From contig BTUV01000062.1 in the NCBI GenBank assembly GCA_045863035.1, forward strand, positions 1 to 18,078: a stretch of DNA of 18,078 nucleotides, given 5' to 3'. Of this stretch, positions 14,328 to 18,078 are shown piece after piece. The DNA comes from H2-BAC3 sp045863035 (GTDB lineage Bacteria > Bacteroidota > Ignavibacteria > Ignavibacteriales > Ignavibacteriaceae). The notes under the pieces were generated by a model, which was not told where the DNA came from, searched no databases, and was given only the letters and a program-made list of their open reading frames with translations. Within the stretch, counting starts at the first letter, position 1. Every line of letters starts with the position of its first letter. A program made the translations under genes and the position numbers.

Positions 14328-15761
14328 ATGACAAATTCTTTTAAAATAATGGCTTTCTTTGGCGGCTTATTCTATCTGTTTTTTGCCTGGTTCTTTTATT
14401 TCTATTTTCAGCTTGGCGATGATACCTACATCTATCTCCAGTATGTAAAAAACTTTCTTGCCAACGGAGAACTGGCTTTCAACTCCGGCACTCCTTCATA
14501 CGGCTTTACCGCTCCCCTCTGGTTCTTTATGATGGCTTTTATGGTCAGCATAACCGGACAGCCCCTTGCCTCTCCGGCTCTGTTAAGCATTGCCTTCGGA
14601 CTTGCAAGCGTGATTCTCTGGGCAAGGATTATTATGATTATGACGGCGGATACCAAAAAGAGAATGCTCTTTCTTCTGATTGTTGCACTCGACCCCAACC
14701 TGCTGAAACATGCATGGATGGGTATGGAAGCGACCGGGTCATTCTTCTTTGCAAGTCTTCTCATCTATTATATATTTATAAAAAAGGGGACAATTCATCC
14801 CGCACTGTTCGGACTGACTGCCGGACTGTTCTTTTTCATCCGTCCGGAGAGCGTGATTATTTCCGGAACTATGGCAGTATATCTCCTCCACACAAAGCAT
14901 TACAGATATAAGGATATTCTCGCGGCAGGAGCGGTTTTCTCCGTCATTATTCTTCCCTGGCTCCTGTTTGCTTATAACTATTTCGACATTCTGTTCCCCT
15001 CAACTTTCGATGCAAAGGGAGGAGCATATTCTCCGGGAGTGCTTCTCATAAAGCACCTGACTGATACAGTGAAAATTGCAGGAGGCAACTATCTGATCCA
15101 TCTTGCACTGTTGCTTTTTGTCGTTCTTCGTGTGAAATCTGCTGGTTTTCAGAAGAGCAGTTACTACGCAATTGCCGCAATTTTCCTGACGCTCGTTTTT
15201 TACTTTTTTTCCATTAATGCCGAAATTATATATGCCAGATACTTCTGTCTGTTTATTCCTTTTGGTTTATATATAATATTTACTGCTCTGAAGCAGGCCT
15301 CATTCCGGATGGTTTCTCCCGTTGCAGCCATAGTTGTTCTGCTACTTGCCGGACTCAGTTTTTTCTTCAGTTCGCTTCACAAATCTTCCTATCTTTCTAT
15401 TGAAGCGGCCGAGGATAAACTTATTGAATGGGTAACGCAGGAGATTCCCGCAAATGCAAAAATTGTGAGAACCCGCATCGGTAAGATTGGTTATCTCACG
15501 GAAAATACCATTGTTGACCCGGTTGGATTAATAAATAAGGATATTATACCTTTTAATGTAAACGGATCACTGGCTGATTATTATAAACTGGTACGTCCTG
15601 AATATTTTATCCTGCAGGATGATGAGTATCTTAGAGATATGAAAATAGAAAATGTTACTTTGGTAAAAGAATTCACCCACAAACTCTTTCCCATGGTGAG
15701 AGATGCTTTCTCAGAAAAAGAAGAAACCAGGAAAATCTCCGTTTACCGGGTTAACTGGTAA
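14328..15761 (+). CDS. GT-C-like polytopic membrane glycosyltransferase family protein
   Basis: This 477-residue inner-membrane protein has about ten to twelve hydrophobic helices. After the first helix comes GDDTYIYLQYVKNFLANGELAFNSGTPSYGFTAPLW, read here as D31-D32 in the first periplasmic loop plus the YGFTAPLW motif. This pattern is characteristic of GT-C glycosyltransferases that use polyprenyl-phosphate sugars (the GT39/ArnT/AftB type). Further support is FFIRPES, seen after the middle helices in the same families, and a soluble C-terminal domain from about residue 365 (EDKLIEWVTQEIPANAKIVRTRIGKIGYLTENTIVDPVGLINKD, split in two here). Sugar donor and acceptor are unknown. The start is uncertain: an in-frame GTG at 14313 would add MTALP, and neither start has a strong ribosome-binding site. 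The gene follows the tRNA on the same strand. Confidence 0.75.
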   Translation: MTNSFKIMAFFGGLFYLFFAWFFYFYFQLGDDTYIYLQYVKNFLANGELAFNSGTPSYGFTAPLWFFMMAFMVSITGQPLASPALLSIAFGLASVILWARIIMIMTADTKKRMLFLLIVALDPNLLKHAWMGMEATGSFFFASLLIYYIFIKKGTIHPALFGLTAGLFFFIRPESVIISGTMAVYLLHTKHYRYKDILAAGAVFSVIILPWLLFAYNYFDILFPSTFDAKGGAYSPGVLLIKHLTDTVKIAGGNYLIHLALLLFVVLRVKSAGFQKSSYYAIAAIFLTLVFYFFSINAEIIYARYFCLFIPFGLYIIFTALKQASFRMVSPVAAIVVLLLAGLSFFFSSLHKSSYLSIEAAEDKLIEWVTQEIPANAKIVRTRIGKIGYLTENTIVDPVGLINKDIIPFNVNGSLADYYKLVRPEYFILQDDEYLRDMKIENVTLVKEFTHKLFPMVRDAFSEKEETRKISVYRVNW

Positions 15762-15770
15762 TTCTTTCTT
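15743..15770 (+). terminator. Possible weak terminator overlapping the end of the GT-C-like gene
   Basis: TTACCGG (15743-15749) can pair with CTGGTAA (15755-15761), giving a 7-bp stem with one G-U pair and a 5-nt loop, followed by TTCTTTCTT. The stop codon TAA (15759-15761) is part of the stem. The stem is short and the T-run is interrupted, so termination would be partial at best. Read-through into the next gene 41 bp on is possible. Confidence 0.35.
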
Positions 15771-15802
15771 ACATATTTTAAAATTAAAGCTCTGTTACAA
15801 TC

Positions 15803-17878
15803 TTGAATAATAAAACTCCAAACCGCCTGATCAATCAGAAAAGTCCGTATCTCCTGCAGCATGCTTATAACCCTGTTGACTGGTTCCCCTGGTCGGAGGA
15901 AGCATTTGCAAAAGCTAAGGAGGAGGACAAACCCGTATTTCTCTCTATCGGATACTCCACCTGCCACTGGTGCCATGTAATGGAAAAGGAATCTTTTGAA
16001 GACCCCGAAACTGCCAGACTAATGAATGAGGCATTTATAAACATAAAGGTTGACCGTGAGGAGCGTCCTGATATTGACGGCATATATATGGCAGTCTGTC
16101 AGGCGATGACGGGAGCAGGCGGCTGGCCTCTTACCATCGTGATGACTCACGAGAAAAAGCCGTTTTTTGCCGGGACGTACTTCCCCAAAGAAAGCAAACA
16201 TAACCGTATCGGTATGATGGACCTCATCCCCCGTATTATGGAGGTTTGGGTTAATAACCGGAATGATGTACTTACTTCTGCTGAAGAACTGACTACCGCA
16301 TTCAAAAAAGATGACATTGCACCCAAGCCCGTCTTTTTTGATGCAGATATACTTCACAGTGCATTTAATACGTTCAGAACCAAATTTGACAAAGAGTTCG
16401 CCGGATTTGGCTCCGCGCCTAAATTCCCTACCTCTCACAATCTGATTTTTCTCTGTCGCTATGCAAATCACTTTGATGAACCTGAAGCAGCAACGATGGC
16501 TGAAAATACAGCTCGCGCAATGCTCATGGGGGGTATATATGACCATCTCGGCGGCGGACTTCACCGCTACTCCACAGACAAAAAATGGCTGCTCCCCCAC
16601 TTCGAAAAAATGCTCTATGATCAGGCAATGCTCGTCCTGGCTCTTACTGAAATATATCAGTTGACCGGCAACAATGAATTCGCTACTGCCATGCGTGATA
16701 TACTCAGCTATGTTTCGCGTGACCTCACTTCACCCGATGGTGCATTCCTTTCAGCCGAAGATGCAGACAGTGAAGGAGAAGAAGGAAAATTTTACCTCTG
16801 GACAAGAGATGAAATCCTGCACCTCCTTAAAGAAGACGGCGCGCTTTTTTGTGATATATTTCAGATTAAAGAGGAAGGCAACTTTTATGACCCCTTCAAA
16901 GGTGGCTTAACCGGAGAAAATATCATTCATCGTGTCGAAGAACTATCTGCCCTCGCTGAAACGTATGCTATCAGGCCTGAGTCGCTCCCGTTAAAAGTTA
17001 AGGAGTGGTTTTCCGTATTGCTTAAACATCGCTCAGAAAGAATACGCCCCCATCTTGATGATAAGATTCTGACTGACTGGAACGGACTGATGATTGCCGG
17101 CTTTGCGCGCGCAGGATTTGTACTGAATGATGCTGAACTGATAACTAAAGCAGAATCTGCAATGGGATTTATTCTGAACAACATGCTGAAAAATGATTTC
17201 ACTCTGATGCACCGTTACCGTGACGGAGAAGTAAACTTTAACGGCACACTGGATGATTATGCGTTTCTTATATACGGCCTGATTGAGCTGCATCAGACTA
17301 CCGGTAAAACTTTTTACCTCAGAACAGCGCTTTCTCTTTGTAATGCAACGGTAACTCATTTTTTTGATACCCGTTACGGTGCATTTTACTTCACCGCGGA
17401 CTTTGCTGAAGAACTAATCATTCGCCAGAAAGAAATATATGACGGAGCAATACCTTCCGGCAACTCTGTAATGCTGATGAATCTGCTCCGGCTTTTTGCG
17501 CTTACAGGGAACAGTAAATATGAAAAAACCGCGCAATCGGTTATTGATTTCTTCGCTCATACCGTTCAGCAGTACCCCGCCGGATATACCATGTTCCTCA
17601 GTGCATCATTCGCGCACCTGTTCGGAATGACCGAAACAGTAATAGCTGACTCCGGCAGTGATACTCTCAAAGAAGATACCCTGCAGCTTATCCGCGACTC
17701 ATACCAGCCGACCGAAGTGCACATTATAAAATCAGTGGATGAAGATATCTCTGATATAACCCCCTTCACCGCGGAAATGAAACCCGGACAAAACAGCTCA
17801 TTGGTATATATCTGCAAAGATTTTAACTGTAAACTCCCCACCAACAGCACAGCAGAAATCCGTATGCTGCTGGAATAA
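15803..17878 (+). CDS. Thioredoxin-domain DUF255 protein (YyaL/SPATA20-like)
   Basis: This 691-residue protein has an N-terminal DUF255 thioredoxin-fold domain, opening NRLINQKSPYLLQHAYNPVDWFPW, with the redox motif C54-H-W-C57 in GYSTCHWCHVMEKESF. It also has VDREERPDID and GGWPLTIVMT, all standard for the YyaL/spermatogenesis-associated protein 20 family. The remainder is an alpha/alpha-toroid resembling six-hairpin glycosidases (GGIYDHLGGGLHRYSTDKKWLLPHFEKMLYDQA, FLSAEDADSEGEEGKFYLW, LTDWNGLMIAGFARAG, each as a separate block). The length matches the family. No signal peptide is seen, so it is probably cytoplasmic. Reaction and substrate are unestablished in the family. The start is TTG at 15803-15805. 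The preceding in-frame stop at 15785-15787 and absence of an earlier ATG or GTG leave no other N-terminus. Confidence 0.92.
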   Translation: MNNKTPNRLINQKSPYLLQHAYNPVDWFPWSEEAFAKAKEEDKPVFLSIGYSTCHWCHVMEKESFEDPETARLMNEAFINIKVDREERPDIDGIYMAVCQAMTGAGGWPLTIVMTHEKKPFFAGTYFPKESKHNRIGMMDLIPRIMEVWVNNRNDVLTSAEELTTAFKKDDIAPKPVFFDADILHSAFNTFRTKFDKEFAGFGSAPKFPTSHNLIFLCRYANHFDEPEAATMAENTARAMLMGGIYDHLGGGLHRYSTDKKWLLPHFEKMLYDQAMLVLALTEIYQLTGNNEFATAMRDILSYVSRDLTSPDGAFLSAEDADSEGEEGKFYLWTRDEILHLLKEDGALFCDIFQIKEEGNFYDPFKGGLTGENIIHRVEELSALAETYAIRPESLPLKVKEWFSVLLKHRSERIRPHLDDKILTDWNGLMIAGFARAGFVLNDAELITKAESAMGFILNNMLKNDFTLMHRYRDGEVNFNGTLDDYAFLIYGLIELHQTTGKTFYLRTALSLCNATVTHFFDTRYGAFYFTADFAEELIIRQKEIYDGAIPSGNSVMLMNLLRLFALTGNSKYEKTAQSVIDFFAHTVQQYPAGYTMFLSASFAHLFGMTETVIADSGSDTLKEDTLQLIRDSYQPTEVHIIKSVDEDISDITPFTAEMKPGQNSSLVYICKDFNCKLPTNSTAEIRMLLE

Positions 17879-17883
17879 TGGAT

Positions 17884-17910
17884 CAGGATTTGCAGGATTG
17901 GCAGGATTAA
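17884..17910 (+). repeat. 9-bp-period CAGGATT tandem repeat (three units)
   Basis: CAGGATT occurs at 17884, 17893 and 17902, each followed by two variable bases (TG, GG, AA), giving three exact 9-bp units starting 5 bp after the DUF255 stop codon. From memory, similar GGATTnnCA-type intergenic repeats are widespread in environmental genomes including Bacteroidota. The rest of the window end (17911-18078) shows no gene. It holds ACTTCTGCCA twice (17944 and 18030) and a near match ACTTCTACCA at 17931. Confidence 0.6.
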
Positions 17911-18078
17911 AACCGTAGAGACATATCGCGACTTCTACCAGTAACTTCTGCCAATTAGTATTTCACTCCTGACGTTATTTGTTTATCAGGAAAAACAAAT
18001 ATATAATAACATCTTCCGAATGTTTCCTGACTTCTGCCAAAATCTGACCAAATCGTAAAAATCTTCGAATACGATCTA

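Noticed and set aside
14053..14334. 93-residue minus-strand ORF containing RQESNLRTWLRRPMLYPLSYGSK
   Set aside because: It is the antisense reading of the tRNA-Arg gene. This kind of false protein is common in databases.

Overview
The window looks like a chromosomal segment of a free-living, Gram-negative member of the Bacteroidota/Chlorobi (FCB) group, most likely Ignavibacteria or a near relative. Two secreted proteins end in a type IX secretion (T9SS) type A sorting domain with the NYPNPFNP signature common in that lineage. There is also a TonB-dependent receptor, an outer-membrane barrel protein and a DUF3332 lipoprotein. Base composition is close to even, with GC judged by eye at about 46 percent. 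I see no phage, transposase, plasmid or CRISPR signature. Taxonomy is inferred from protein style only.

Layout, left to right. 129-677 (-) is a DUF3332 lipoprotein followed by a clear terminator. 678-1207 is a gene-free stretch holding two related repeat copies. 1208-3342 (+) is a two-gene unit: a small outer-membrane barrel and a GHL10 (DUF187) glycoside-hydrolase-like protein with a C-terminal FN3-like domain. Convergent to it, 3347-7703 (-) is a tightly packed five-gene operon. In transcription order it encodes a Tat-exported MBL-fold hydrolase, an unrecognised exported protein, a fused CrtYc-CrtYd lycopene cyclase, a CrtI/CrtD-type carotenoid desaturase and a PlsC-type acyltransferase. 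Overlaps of 8 and 4 bp join the last three. Phytoene synthase and GGPP synthase are absent, so this is only part of a carotenoid pathway.

7704-8190 is a gene-free divergent region with one perfect DnaA box and weaker look-alikes. 8191-9510 (+) and 9545-11146 (-) are convergent secreted Asp-box beta-propeller proteins with T9SS tails. 11226-13352 (-) is a TonB-dependent receptor, preceded by 13431-13985 (-), a small single-pass membrane protein. A short inverted repeat and a TATA run lie between them. A tRNA-Arg(CCG) gene sits at 14173-14244 (+). It is followed by a GT-C-like polytopic membrane protein (14328-15761, +) and a DUF255 thioredoxin-domain protein (15803-17878, +). A 9-bp-period repeat lies just beyond the last stop codon.

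The most promising leads are the unrecognised exported protein and the acyltransferase inside the carotenoid operon, the receptor/small membrane protein pair, the DnaA-box-containing gap, and a strong excess of TATATA hexamers that shapes isoleucine codon choice next to tyrosine. I do not see a clearly new multi-gene system. Most of the window is ordinary chromosomal content for this kind of organism.
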